Positions 1 to 6,243 of a DNA stretch of 7,672 bases are shown one piece after another. Both the position numbers and the translations under genes were made by a program. Position 1 is the first letter of the stretch. Every line of letters begins with the position of its first letter. Source of the DNA: Thermoprotei archaeon. GTDB taxonomy: Archaea > Thermoproteota > Nitrososphaeria > Geothermarchaeales > JDFR-13. The stretch spans positions 1 to 7,672 of the forward strand of contig DQVL01000044.1 of NCBI GenBank assembly GCA_015661745.1. The letters run 5' to 3'. Below the pieces are notes generated by a model. That model made no database searches. It worked only from the letters and a program-made list of their open reading frames with translations, and was not told the DNA's origin.

Positions 1-1288
1 GATTTTCATATTCACCTTGACTTATAAATCTTTTTTCAAATAAATCAGCAAATTTTAGGAAAAGCCGCTCCCTGTCACTGAGACCTGTCTCACCAACAAT
101 CCTAGCCAAGTCCCTAGCCTTAACACCTCTGGAATATGCATCATATAACTGGTCACTAAGTTCCTTATGGTCATCCCTTGTTTTGCCGGGTCCAATACCA
201 CCTCTCATAAGTCTACTGAGACTGGGTAATACATTAATTGGGGGATATATTCCCCTAGAATTTAAATCTTTGCTGAGAATTATTTGGCCCTCTGTAATAT
301 ATCCAGTTAGATCAGGAATTGGATGTCTCTTATCTCCACCGGGCATCGTTAAGATTGGCATCTGGGTTAGACTGCCTCTTTTCCCTTTCACAATACCAGC
401 TCTTTCATATATCGTTGCTAAATCACTATACATATAGCCTGGATATCCACCCCTACCTGGTACCTCCTCCCTAGCTGCACTAATCTCTCTAAGGGCCTCA
501 CAATAGTTCGTCATATCGGTTAAAATAGTTAGCACGTGATAGTCAAGCTCAAAAGCTAGATATTCAGCAATAGTCAACGCAATCCTTGGCGTGATTAGTC
601 TTTCAACAGCTGGATCATCAGCTAAATTTAAGATAACTACACTTCTATCTATAGCTCCCGACTCCCTAAATTGTGAGATAAAGTAACTAGCTTCATCATG
701 CTTTAAACCCATAGCCGCAAATACCAACGCAAAACTCTCTTCCTTACCAGGAATAGTTGCTTGCCTAGCTATCTGAGCGGCGACTCTATTATGGGGAAGC
801 CCAGACTCTGAAAATATGGGTAGTTTCTGGCCTCTAACTAGTGAAAGCATTCCATCAATTGCAGACAATCCAGTTTGTATAAATTCATGTGGATATTCTC
901 TAGCCCTAGGATTAATTGGAGACCCGTTTATATCTCTTGTATCCCTTGAAGAAACCCGTGGTAATCCATCAATAGGGTCAAATCTCCCATTAAACATCCT
1001 TCCTATAATATCGGGTGAAACTGGAATCTCAAATGTCGACCCGGTAAACTTGATCATAGCGTCATGTTGAAGACCAGCCTCATCACCAAAAACCTGGGCA
1101 ATAATATATTTTCTACTGACTTCTATAACTCTACCAAGACGGTCTAGACCGTCTGGCGCCCTTATACGGATTATCTCATCAAAGACAACTCCCGGAATTG
1201 GATCAAGTACTATTAAAGACCCCCTAATCTCCCTTATTCCTCTATATACTCGACCATACAAATCTGATATTTTTATTGGAACACCCAT
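1..1288 (-). CDS. atpB: A-type ATP synthase subunit B (3' end cut off by window edge)
   Basis: Regulatory, non-catalytic nucleotide-binding subunit of the A1 head; it alternates with subunit A in the A3B3 hexamer on the cytoplasmic side of the membrane. I translated 429 residues with no stop before the edge; the family is usually about 460-470, so some 30-40 C-terminal residues are missing. Visible family motifs are SGLPHN (162-167), NLADDP (221-226), TDMTNYCEA (258-266), EEVPGR (274-279), HPIPDLTGYITEGQ (322-335) and LPSLSRLM (354-361), whose Arg359 fits the arginine-finger position. As expected for B, there is no Walker A lysine. Two usually conserved spots differ: PGRGGYPG at 277-284, where PGRRGYPG is common, and MPGGDKRHP at 315-323. 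ATG 1288 is preceded by GAGGTGG four bases upstream and lies 10 bases after the atpA stop, so it is almost certainly co-transcribed with atpA. Identification is secure from motif density. Confidence 0.97.
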   Translation of the reverse strand, partial: MGVPIKISDLYGRVYRGIREIRGSLIVLDPIPGVVFDEIIRIRAPDGLDRLGRVIEVSRKYIIAQVFGDEAGLQHDAMIKFTGSTFEIPVSPDIIGRMFNGRFDPIDGLPRVSSRDTRDINGSPINPRAREYPHEFIQTGLSAIDGMLSLVRGQKLPIFSESGLPHNRVAAQIARQATIPGKEESFALVFAAMGLKHDEASYFISQFRESGAIDRSVVILNLADDPAVERLITPRIALTIAEYLAFELDYHVLTILTDMTNYCEALREISAAREEVPGRGGYPGYMYSDLATIYERAGIVKGKRGSLTQMPILTMPGGDKRHPIPDLTGYITEGQIILSKDLNSRGIYPPINVLPSLSRLMRGGIGPGKTRDDHKELSDQLYDAYSRGVKARDLARIVGETGLSDRERLFLKFADLFEKRFISQGEYEN

Positions 1289-1298
1289 AAAACCACCT

Positions 1299-3119
1299 CT
1301 ATAAGGAGAGTGTAACTCGATACTCCTCAGCTATTGAGGATAATGAGGATCTAATATTATCTAGCAATTCGACGACTGCCTCAAACTTCTTTTCATCTAG
1401 TTTAACCCTTTTAATCTTACTAATTATTGGTGACTCTATAACTCGATCTATAGGTACATTTTCCCTAACAAGTTTCTCAGCTAATCTATGGAAATCTATG
1501 ATGGCTTTCAAAATCAATATCGATCTCTCAGGCTCTGAATATGCATCTACCGGATCGAATGCATTCTGCCTCAATAAACCCTCTTTAATAAGTTCATTCG
1601 TAAGTAGTAAAAGCCTTTGATCATCAGGTAGAGCTTTCTCACCTATAATTTTAGCTATAGACTCAACTTCACTCGCGTTAGTCAAGATATCCATAGCTTC
1701 AACCCTATACTTAGGATATTCTTCCTCTACATTTGGCCACACATCTTTTAATTTAGGATTATTCTCAACAGCTTTCTTAATATATCCATCTATTATAGAA
1801 TCTGCATATAAACTATAGCTCTTTAGCCAGTGAATTGATGGGAAATGCCTACTATATGCTAGATCAGCATCTAAAGCCCAGAATACCCCTGTAAATCTCA
1901 ATGTATGTGTAGTGACTGGTTCATTAAAGTCACCTCCAGGCGGCGAAACAGCCCCAACAACAGTTACCGACCCCATCCTCTCAGGACGGCCCAATACTTT
2001 AACTCTCCCAGCTCGCTCATAAAACTCCGCAATCTTATCGGGTAAATATGCTGGGAAGCCCCTCTCAACAGGCATCTCACCCAATCTACCTGAGATCTCA
2101 CGTATAGCTTCAGCCCATCTAGACGTTGAATCAGCCATTAGAGAGACGTCATAACCCATATCCCGATAGTATTCTGCAATAGTAATGCCAATATATACAC
2201 TCGCTTCTCTTGCCGAGACGGGCATATTACTTGTATTAGCAATCAACACCGTTCTCTCCATAAGAGGTCTACCATACCTCGGGTCTTGAAGCTCGGGGAA
2301 TTCAGTTAATACTTCAGCCATCTCATTACCCCTCTCTCCACATCCGATATAAACTACGACATCTGTATCACTCCATTTAGCGAGTTGATGTAATGTAACT
2401 GTTTTACCAGTTCCAAAACCTCCTGGAATACATGCTGCACCCCCCTTAGCTACCGGGAAAAGAACGTCTATAACCCTTTGGCCAGTAATTAATGGAGTTA
2501 CTAATGGAAGACGTCCACCAGGACTGACTGGTCTAGCTTTTTTAACTGGCCATTCATGATACATATAAAGATTCTTTTCTACACCATTAGATTCTATAAT
2601 CCCGATGGGCTCCTCAATCTTAAATTCACCTTCGTAAATCTCCTTCAATCTACCCGATACATTAGGTGGGACCATTATCTTATGAATCAAATATTCTGTT
2701 TCTTTAACCTCTCCTATTATATCTCCAGGACCGACATCTACACCCGCTTTTACAGTTGGTTTAAATTTCCATGCACGATCTCTCGGTAGCATATACGCTT
2801 TTATACCTCTTGATATAAATGGGCCACTCAACTTAATTAATTCTTCCAATGGTCTACCAATACCATCGAATATATTCATTAATAGACCTGGACCCAATTC
2901 GGCGACTAATTTCTTACCGGTACCAAATATCGGATCACCTACTTTAAGACCGCTTGTCGGTTCATATACCTGTGCAGCAAAGACATCCTCAAATACACGG
3001 ATAACCTCTCCAATAAGCTTTCCCTCACCAACCTCTACCACCTCTCCAACTTCAATATCTGGAATTCCACCTCCAAACACAACGGTTCCACTAACTCTTA
3101 CAATCTCACCCTCCCTCAT
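1299..3119 (-). CDS. atpA: A-type ATP synthase catalytic subunit A
   Basis: Catalytic subunit of the A1 head that makes or hydrolyses ATP, coupled to the ion gradient through the rotor. The 606-residue protein is full length for the family. It shows the N-terminal beta barrel (about 1-70), the non-homologous bulge typical of A subunits (about 115-190), the nucleotide-binding core (about 195-435) and a helical C-terminal domain. The P-loop is GGFGTGKT (233-240, Lys239), followed by GERGNE (261-266, catalytic Glu262), the Walker B stretch SLMAD (326-330), SRW (333-335) and VSPPGGDFNEP (391-401). The P-loop differs from the GPFGSGKT of well-studied archaeal enzymes. There is no intein. ATG 3119 has a near-perfect ribosome binding site, GAGGTGAT, and overlaps the atpE end by 14 bases, indicating translational coupling. 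Very secure call. Confidence 0.99.
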   Translation of the reverse strand: MREGEIVRVSGTVVFGGGIPDIEVGEVVEVGEGKLIGEVIRVFEDVFAAQVYEPTSGLKVGDPIFGTGKKLVAELGPGLLMNIFDGIGRPLEELIKLSGPFISRGIKAYMLPRDRAWKFKPTVKAGVDVGPGDIIGEVKETEYLIHKIMVPPNVSGRLKEIYEGEFKIEEPIGIIESNGVEKNLYMYHEWPVKKARPVSPGGRLPLVTPLITGQRVIDVLFPVAKGGAACIPGGFGTGKTVTLHQLAKWSDTDVVVYIGCGERGNEMAEVLTEFPELQDPRYGRPLMERTVLIANTSNMPVSAREASVYIGITIAEYYRDMGYDVSLMADSTSRWAEAIREISGRLGEMPVERGFPAYLPDKIAEFYERAGRVKVLGRPERMGSVTVVGAVSPPGGDFNEPVTTHTLRFTGVFWALDADLAYSRHFPSIHWLKSYSLYADSIIDGYIKKAVENNPKLKDVWPNVEEEYPKYRVEAMDILTNASEVESIAKIIGEKALPDDQRLLLLTNELIKEGLLRQNAFDPVDAYSEPERSILILKAIIDFHRLAEKLVRENVPIDRVIESPIISKIKRVKLDEKKFEAVVELLDNIRSSLSSIAEEYRVTLSL

Positions 3120-3738
3120 TTACATCACCTCTAAGAATATTCAGAATCTCATCTAGACGCTCTTCAAATATCCGATTTAACCTACCATCAAAAGTCGATA
3201 CATAGAATGTATTTTCCTCTTTATCACATACGATTACCCCACCCAAAAAATTTTGACCTGAATCTATAAAGTCGAGTTTTACATCCCTCCCAACCATTTT
3301 AATCACATTATTTGTAATCTTTTTCGAATTTCTATCGAAGAACTCTTTATCCAAAGATGAGAATAAGACCTTAGCCTCAAATATATTTAGCTCCTTTAAT
3401 CCTTCAACAATATATCTACTTATTATATCGAGATAGTCATCACTATTCCTTAATTTATTCAACTCTCTTAAAACTCCTTGACGAACCTCATCCAAAAGCT
3501 TAATGAGTTGTTCGTATACCATCCTCCTACCCTCTAGCCTTTTAACAGCTATGGCAACCTCCCTTCTATTCTTAAGCTCCGACTCTATATATGCTCTTTT
3601 ACGCTCTATGATACTCAAAGCTTTTTCATTCGCCTCATCAACAATTTTCTTTGCCTCAATCTCAGCATCATTTAAAATCCTAATTTTCTCTTTCTCAGCA
3701 GTTGATAGGATCTCCCTTCTAAGAGCCTCTATACTCAT
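3106..3738 (-). CDS. atpE: A-type ATP synthase peripheral stalk subunit E
   Basis: Subunit E pairs with H to form the peripheral stalk that holds the A3B3 head still against the rotor. The 210-residue product has the expected two-part shape. A charged, heptad/hendecad-like helix covers about residues 1-95, rich in Ala, Glu, Lys and Arg. A globular C-terminal domain covers about 100-200, with the family-like GGVIV strand (166-170) and the closing TFDGRLNRIFEERLDEI region (182-198), which corresponds to the NTFExRLER-type ending of the family. Length is typical. ATG 3738 overlaps the upstream H-like gene stop as ATGA, and a perfect GGAGGTGAT lies three bases upstream of the start. Its end overlaps the atpA start. 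Gene order and architecture agree, so the call is strong although E is poorly conserved in sequence. Confidence 0.93.
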   Translation of the reverse strand: MSIEALRREILSTAEKEKIRILNDAEIEAKKIVDEANEKALSIIERKRAYIESELKNRREVAIAVKRLEGRRMVYEQLIKLLDEVRQGVLRELNKLRNSDDYLDIISRYIVEGLKELNIFEAKVLFSSLDKEFFDRNSKKITNNVIKMVGRDVKLDFIDSGQNFLGGVIVCDKEENTFYVSTFDGRLNRIFEERLDEILNILRGDVNEGG

Positions 3739-4034
3739 CCAATCACCTCCTTCAAAATATATTCTATTGCCTTCTCAAGATTTTCCAACCCATTTTTATA
3801 AACCTCCTCAGCTTTTCTTCTATACTCCTCCTCCAACTTACTTAATTCCTCATCCAACTCCCTCTTAAACTTTTCCTCCAACTCAGGAAATCTGGCTTCC
3901 TCAGCCTTTCTAATCGTTTCCTCCGCTTCTAACCTTGCATCATCAATTAACTTCTTAGCGGAGCTCCTAGCCTCCTCAATGATTTTTTCAGCTTCCCTCT
4001 CAATCTCAAGTAATTTATTTAACTCTTCAGACAT
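3735..4034 (-). CDS. A-type ATP synthase peripheral stalk subunit H (V-type G-like)
   Basis: A 99-residue, almost wholly helical protein made mostly of Glu, Lys, Ala, Arg and Leu, with no Cys and Pro only near residue 50. This is the look of subunit H (AhaH; G in eukaryotic or Thermus naming), which winds around the E helix in the peripheral stalk. Repeats such as EAEKIIEEARSSAKKLIDDA (14-33) are typical of right-handed coiled coils. The open frame can be extended to a GTG at 4046, but ATG 4034 is preferred: AGGGGTGAT at 4050-4042 sits seven bases upstream of it, and that site includes the atpF stop. Its own stop overlaps the atpE start by four bases. The assignment rests on size, coiled coil and position beside atpE. 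Sequence alone would not separate it from other short coiled-coil proteins. Confidence 0.85.
   Translation of the reverse strand: MSEELNKLLEIEREAEKIIEEARSSAKKLIDDARLEAEETIRKAEEARFPELEEKFKRELDEELSKLEEEYRRKAEEVYKNGLENLEKAIEYILKEVIG
3739..3750 (-). promoter_or_regulatory. Consensus ribosome binding site of atpE
   Basis: The minus strand reads GGAGGTGATT just before ATG 3738, a full match to the complement of the archaeal 16S rRNA 3' end. It lies wholly inside the end of the H-like coding region. Together with GAGGTGAT before atpA and GAGGTGG before atpB, it suggests strong and balanced translation across the operon. Confidence 0.8.
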
Positions 4035-4050
4035 GAGATATATCACCCCT
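4035..4050 (-). promoter_or_regulatory. Ribosome binding site that fixes the start of the H-like gene
   Basis: On the minus strand AGGGGTGAT is followed by a seven-base spacer and ATG at 4034. It closely matches the archaeal anti-Shine-Dalgarno complement GGAGGTGAT. Because it contains the stop codon of atpF, a ribosome finishing F would sit directly on it, which fits translational coupling. It argues against the GTG at 4046, which would lie inside the site itself. Confidence 0.75.
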
Positions 4051-4369
4051 TTAATTGAAGCTTAACCCCGACTGCTTGACTAACCAAGTTATATAAATCC
4101 TCCACACGTTTACCAACAGACCCCTCCAAGTTCGGAAGAACCACTAGTATAGGGCGGTTTGTACCTTCTTTTTTGAATTTTATGTGACGGGAAATGAGTT
4201 CTATATATATGTCCTCAGTTAATACAAGGACATCAACATCATCATCTGAAACCAGGGTGCGCACCTGTTTCTCAGCATCTATAACGTCAAAAACAGGTAT
4301 TGCTTCAGCACCTATTGCCTCCATTAACATACCGATATACCTATTACCAACAAATACAACTCTACCCAC
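4043..4369 (-). CDS. atpF: A-type ATP synthase central stalk subunit F
   Basis: Subunit F is a small Rossmann-like protein of the central rotor stalk that binds subunit D. The 108-residue product begins with a beta strand (GRVVFVGNRY), continues through the DDVDVLVLTEDIY stretch (43-55) typical of the second half of the fold, and has a PILVVLPN strand (73-80). Length and layout match the family (about 100-110 residues). Two in-frame GTG starts exist, at 4378 and 4369. I chose 4369 because AGGTGA (4380-4375) lies five bases upstream of it, the same spacing class as the other genes of this operon, and the protein then starts right at the first strand. It is the first gene of the operon, next to a divergent promoter region, and its stop lies inside the ribosome binding site of the H-like gene. 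Confidence 0.9.
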   Translation of the reverse strand: MGRVVFVGNRYIGMLMEAIGAEAIPVFDVIDAEKQVRTLVSDDDVDVLVLTEDIYIELISRHIKFKKEGTNRPILVVLPNLEGSVGKRVEDLYNLVSQAVGVKLQLKG

Positions 4370-4446
4370 ACCATTCACCTATATACATTCAAAATTATTG
4401 ACCCTAAAATATAATATAAATCAAATGATGTAGAATCAATTTCTTT
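4370..4446. promoter_or_regulatory. Divergent promoter region between the ATPase operon and a membrane protein gene
   Basis: This short gap holds an AT-rich core at about 4405-4422 that reads TTTATATTATATTTTA on the minus strand and as a TATA-like run on the plus strand. On the minus strand, the usual 26-27 base offset would put the transcription start at about 4383-4390, giving a short leader that carries AGGTGA (4380-4375) before atpF. On the plus strand it would put the start at about 4441-4447, on or next to ATG 4447, which has no ribosome binding site; that gene would then be leaderless. No other space for an ATPase operon promoter exists in the window. The TATA assignment is by eye only. 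Confidence 0.6.
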
Positions 4447-5028
4447 ATGCTGTCAAAGATCACAGTTGAAATTATTAAGATTAGAAAATATATAGCTATA
4501 CTGGCCACGTTACTATCGCTTACAATCTTTATATATCATATTGGGAGAGCACTAATAGGGTTAGACCCTCTATATCCGTTTGGGGAGAATATGGTATCAT
4601 ATGAAATCGTCGTAATACCAAATGTTGTTTTTATGAAACCAGCTACCATGGCAGTAATATTTGGGTATATAGCCGTATTAACCACACTTTCACATATAAG
4701 TGAATATGCAATAAGAAGATGGAATGAAAAGGAATTTTTCACTATTGAATTAGTCACGGGGACCCTATTATTTATATCAGGATATGAGATACTTTTCAAC
4801 TTTACATTGTGGTCAGCATTAATAGCTTCAATGGCATCTTCAGGGACGGTATATGGAAATATAGACTTAATTATTAATACATTTCCAAACCCGGAGACAC
4901 CATGGAACGTTGTCTTCGCAACTAAAATAATGTATTTAATATTTGTTTCATCAGCAACCTCGTTTTACTATGTAAATAAATGGAAACTAATCAAGAGAGA
5001 AATAAAAAGCTATGAAAAGAAGAAATAG
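4447..5028 (+). CDS. Unrecognised membrane protein with four predicted helices
   Basis: I do not recognise this 193-residue protein. It appears to have four membrane helices at about 15-36, 65-86, 98-122 and 155-176. The loop after helix 1 is longer (about 37-64) and contains GLDPLYPFGENM. A second loop (about 130-154) contains TFPNPETPW. The C-terminal tail is strongly basic (KWKLIKREIKSYEKKK), which by the positive-inside rule places both ends in the cytoplasm and both loops outside. There is no signal peptide or catalytic motif I can name. ATG 4447 has no Shine-Dalgarno site but lies at leaderless distance from a TATA-like run. It is divergent from the ATPase operon and shares its promoter region, so a functional link is possible but unproven. 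Its last 42 bases overlap a convergent gene. Confidence 0.75.
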   Translation: MLSKITVEIIKIRKYIAILATLLSLTIFIYHIGRALIGLDPLYPFGENMVSYEIVVIPNVVFMKPATMAVIFGYIAVLTTLSHISEYAIRRWNEKEFFTIELVTGTLLFISGYEILFNFTLWSALIASMASSGTVYGNIDLIINTFPNPETPWNVVFATKIMYLIFVSSATSFYYVNKWKLIKREIKSYEKKK

Positions 5029-5295
5029 TGACGCTGCACTGAAAAATTTGATTTGGAGGGAAGCTGGTACCAAAACTATAAATAAATGAGTAAAGAAGAG
5101 GAGTGAGAAAGATGCTGAATAAAGAGTTGGTAATCTATATTTAAATCCACCAAATATTACCCCAGATGTGAACACTCCAAAGACACCTATAACCACAAGA
5201 TATAGACTAGCCCCTACAGATCCATAGTATAAGACAATTAATGAAGGAATAAGTAGACAAAGCCCGGCAACGAATCCTTTAAGTTTGCGTGACAT
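4987..5295 (-). CDS. Unrecognised small membrane protein, convergent with the gene at 4447-5028
   Basis: A 102-residue, very hydrophobic product that I do not recognise. It begins MSRKLKG, a basic N-terminus suited to a cytoplasmic start. About four membrane segments follow, at roughly 8-26, 28-49, 57-77 and 80-100, with a short polar GGFKYRLP loop between the second and third. It ends at FSLD. The frame is open upstream to an ATG at 5409, but that longer form would run 46 bases into the ureohydrolase coding region and adds a less regular N-terminus, so ATG 5295 is preferred. No clear ribosome binding site is present. It fills an otherwise empty stretch, and its helices alternate with sensible polar breaks. 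Still, a short hydrophobic frame in AT-rich DNA can arise by chance, so reality is likely rather than certain. Confidence 0.55.
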   Translation of the reverse strand: MSRKLKGFVAGLCLLIPSLIVLYYGSVGASLYLVVIGVFGVFTSGVIFGGFKYRLPTLYSASFSLLFFTHLFIVLVPASLQIKFFSAASLFLLFIAFYFSLD

Positions 5296-5363
5296 AATAG
5301 CAACACCAACAACTATATACTTCAACCAACTCTTAATAAGTTCTTTGAAAGAAAAATTAAAAT
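5296..5363. promoter_or_regulatory. Compact divergent promoter region upstream of the ureohydrolase gene
   Basis: The 68-base gap between two divergent starts contains CTTAATAAG at 5332-5340, which also reads CTTATTAAG on the other strand and so resembles a TATA box both ways. Its centre is 28 bases upstream of ATG 5364, the distance expected for a leaderless archaeal transcript, and that ATG has no ribosome binding site. For the minus-strand gene it would give a leader of about 15 bases. A second TATA-like run, TATATA, lies at 5314-5319. Assignment is by eye. Confidence 0.4.
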
Positions 5364-6206
5364 ATGGATATATCAAAAATACCTGTACAAAATTGTAATA
5401 CATTATCAACCGTAGATGATGTTGGGGAAGCAGACGTCATACTATTAGGTATACCATTATATGATGGTAAACCCTTAAAATTTATCTCACCATCAAACCT
5501 CCTTAGGATGTTTTCTCACCTAGTTGAGGGCAACCTAAATAAGAACGATATATACACCAATATCCTAAATATATTTGACTTAGGTGAGATAACATCATCA
5601 TCATACAGACAATTAGCCGTAGACCTACCTACAATTATAAACTTTATTAATAAGGGTTATGGGAACAAGAAATATGTCTTCATAGGTGGGGACCATACAA
5701 TATCCTACTTCACAACTAAACATATTAAAATTGATACATTAATCGTATTGGATGCTCATCTAGATTTAAAAGATACCTATCTTCATAGAAAATTTAATAA
5801 CGCAACAGTATTTAGAAGATTAAGGGAAGCTAATAATGAGTTAAATATTCTATACTATGGTGTTAGGGGGTATGATGAAGAGGAGATGGAATATATAAAA
5901 AATAGTGATAATATCCATATATTAAAAGATTTAACAGATTTCGAGTCATATGAAATGGGTGAAACATATTTATCTATTGATTTGGATGTATTAGACCCCT
6001 CCCTAATTAGGCAGGTTGAGTATCCAGAACCAAATGGAATAACATTTAATGAGTTAATATCTGTCATTAAAAACGTATCTAAAAATACAGAATTAAAATC
6101 AGTTGATCTAGTAGAATATCTACCTACCCATATTGATAGAACTGAATTGTCAACAATACTTAAATTATTATATAATGTAGCTTATCACTTGCAGAAAGTA
6201 ATATAG
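5364..6206 (+). CDS. Ureohydrolase (arginase/agmatinase superfamily) with an atypical active site
   Basis: Members are cytoplasmic dimanganese enzymes that hydrolyse guanidino compounds (arginine, agmatine, formimidoylglutamate and relatives). The 280-residue product has the family fold and length. All six expected metal ligands are visible: His111 in GGDH (108-111), Asp130, His132 and Asp134 in DAHLD (130-134), and Asp206 and Asp208 in SIDLDVLDP (204-212). The late family glutamates are present as Glu230 (GITFNEL) and Glu251 (VEYLP). What differs is the segment after DAHxD. Most archaeal agmatinase-like proteins read SHATV or similar there, but this one reads NNATV, so Asn146 replaces the histidine that aligns with arginase proton-shuttle His141. 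The PGxG turn near 214-219 and the usual RxGP stretch near residue 40 are also altered. ATG 5364 follows an in-frame stop closely and looks leaderless. Substrate cannot be assigned, hence no gene symbol. Confidence 0.88.
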   Translation: MDISKIPVQNCNTLSTVDDVGEADVILLGIPLYDGKPLKFISPSNLLRMFSHLVEGNLNKNDIYTNILNIFDLGEITSSSYRQLAVDLPTIINFINKGYGNKKYVFIGGDHTISYFTTKHIKIDTLIVLDAHLDLKDTYLHRKFNNATVFRRLREANNELNILYYGVRGYDEEEMEYIKNSDNIHILKDLTDFESYEMGETYLSIDLDVLDPSLIRQVEYPEPNGITFNELISVIKNVSKNTELKSVDLVEYLPTHIDRTELSTILKLLYNVAYHLQKVI

Positions 6207-6223
6207 ATATGTAGAAGCTATAT

Positions 6224-6243
6224 ATTACCATTAGGAAGGTAAT
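6224..6243 (+). promoter_or_regulatory. Inverted repeat overlapping the DNA polymerase start codon
   Basis: ATTACC (6224-6229) and GGTAAT (6238-6243) are perfect reverse complements separated by eight bases (ATTAGGAA). In RNA this could form a six-pair stem with an eight-base loop. The loop and 3' arm hold the only candidate ribosome binding site (AGGAAGGT), and the stem takes in the first two bases of the ATG at 6242. It could hide the start from ribosomes or serve as a protein target. The stem is short and AT-rich, so chance is a real alternative. Confidence 0.35.

Noticed and set aside
1..1288. Lack of a Walker A lysine in AtpB as a sign of decay
   Set aside because: Subunit B of A/V-type ATPases normally lacks it; the SGLPHN region is the standard form.
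1299..3119. Possible intein in AtpA
   Set aside because: Inteins are known in some archaeal and yeast catalytic subunits, but this protein is of normal length and the P-loop region is uninterrupted.
3503..3868. 121-residue plus-strand open frame rich in Ser, Leu and Ile
   Set aside because: It lies antisense to atpE and the H-like gene. Its composition is what Lys/Glu-rich coiled-coil codons give on the opposite strand, and it has no family features.
4370..4378. GTG at 4378 as the start of atpF
   Set aside because: It has no ribosome binding site of its own and partly overlaps the AGGTGA that is well spaced for GTG 4369. A leaderless start there cannot be fully excluded.
5296..5409. N-terminal extension of the small minus-strand membrane protein, to an ATG at 5409
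   Set aside because: It would overlap the ureohydrolase coding start by 46 bases and cover the divergent promoter region. ATG 5295 with MSRKLKG is a more natural membrane protein start.
6201..6223. ATATAG/CTATAT inverted repeat after the ureohydrolase stop, as a terminator
   Set aside because: The stem is only A/T-rich six-pair with an 11-base loop, lacks a following poly-T run, and archaea do not depend on hairpin terminators. It is probably chance.
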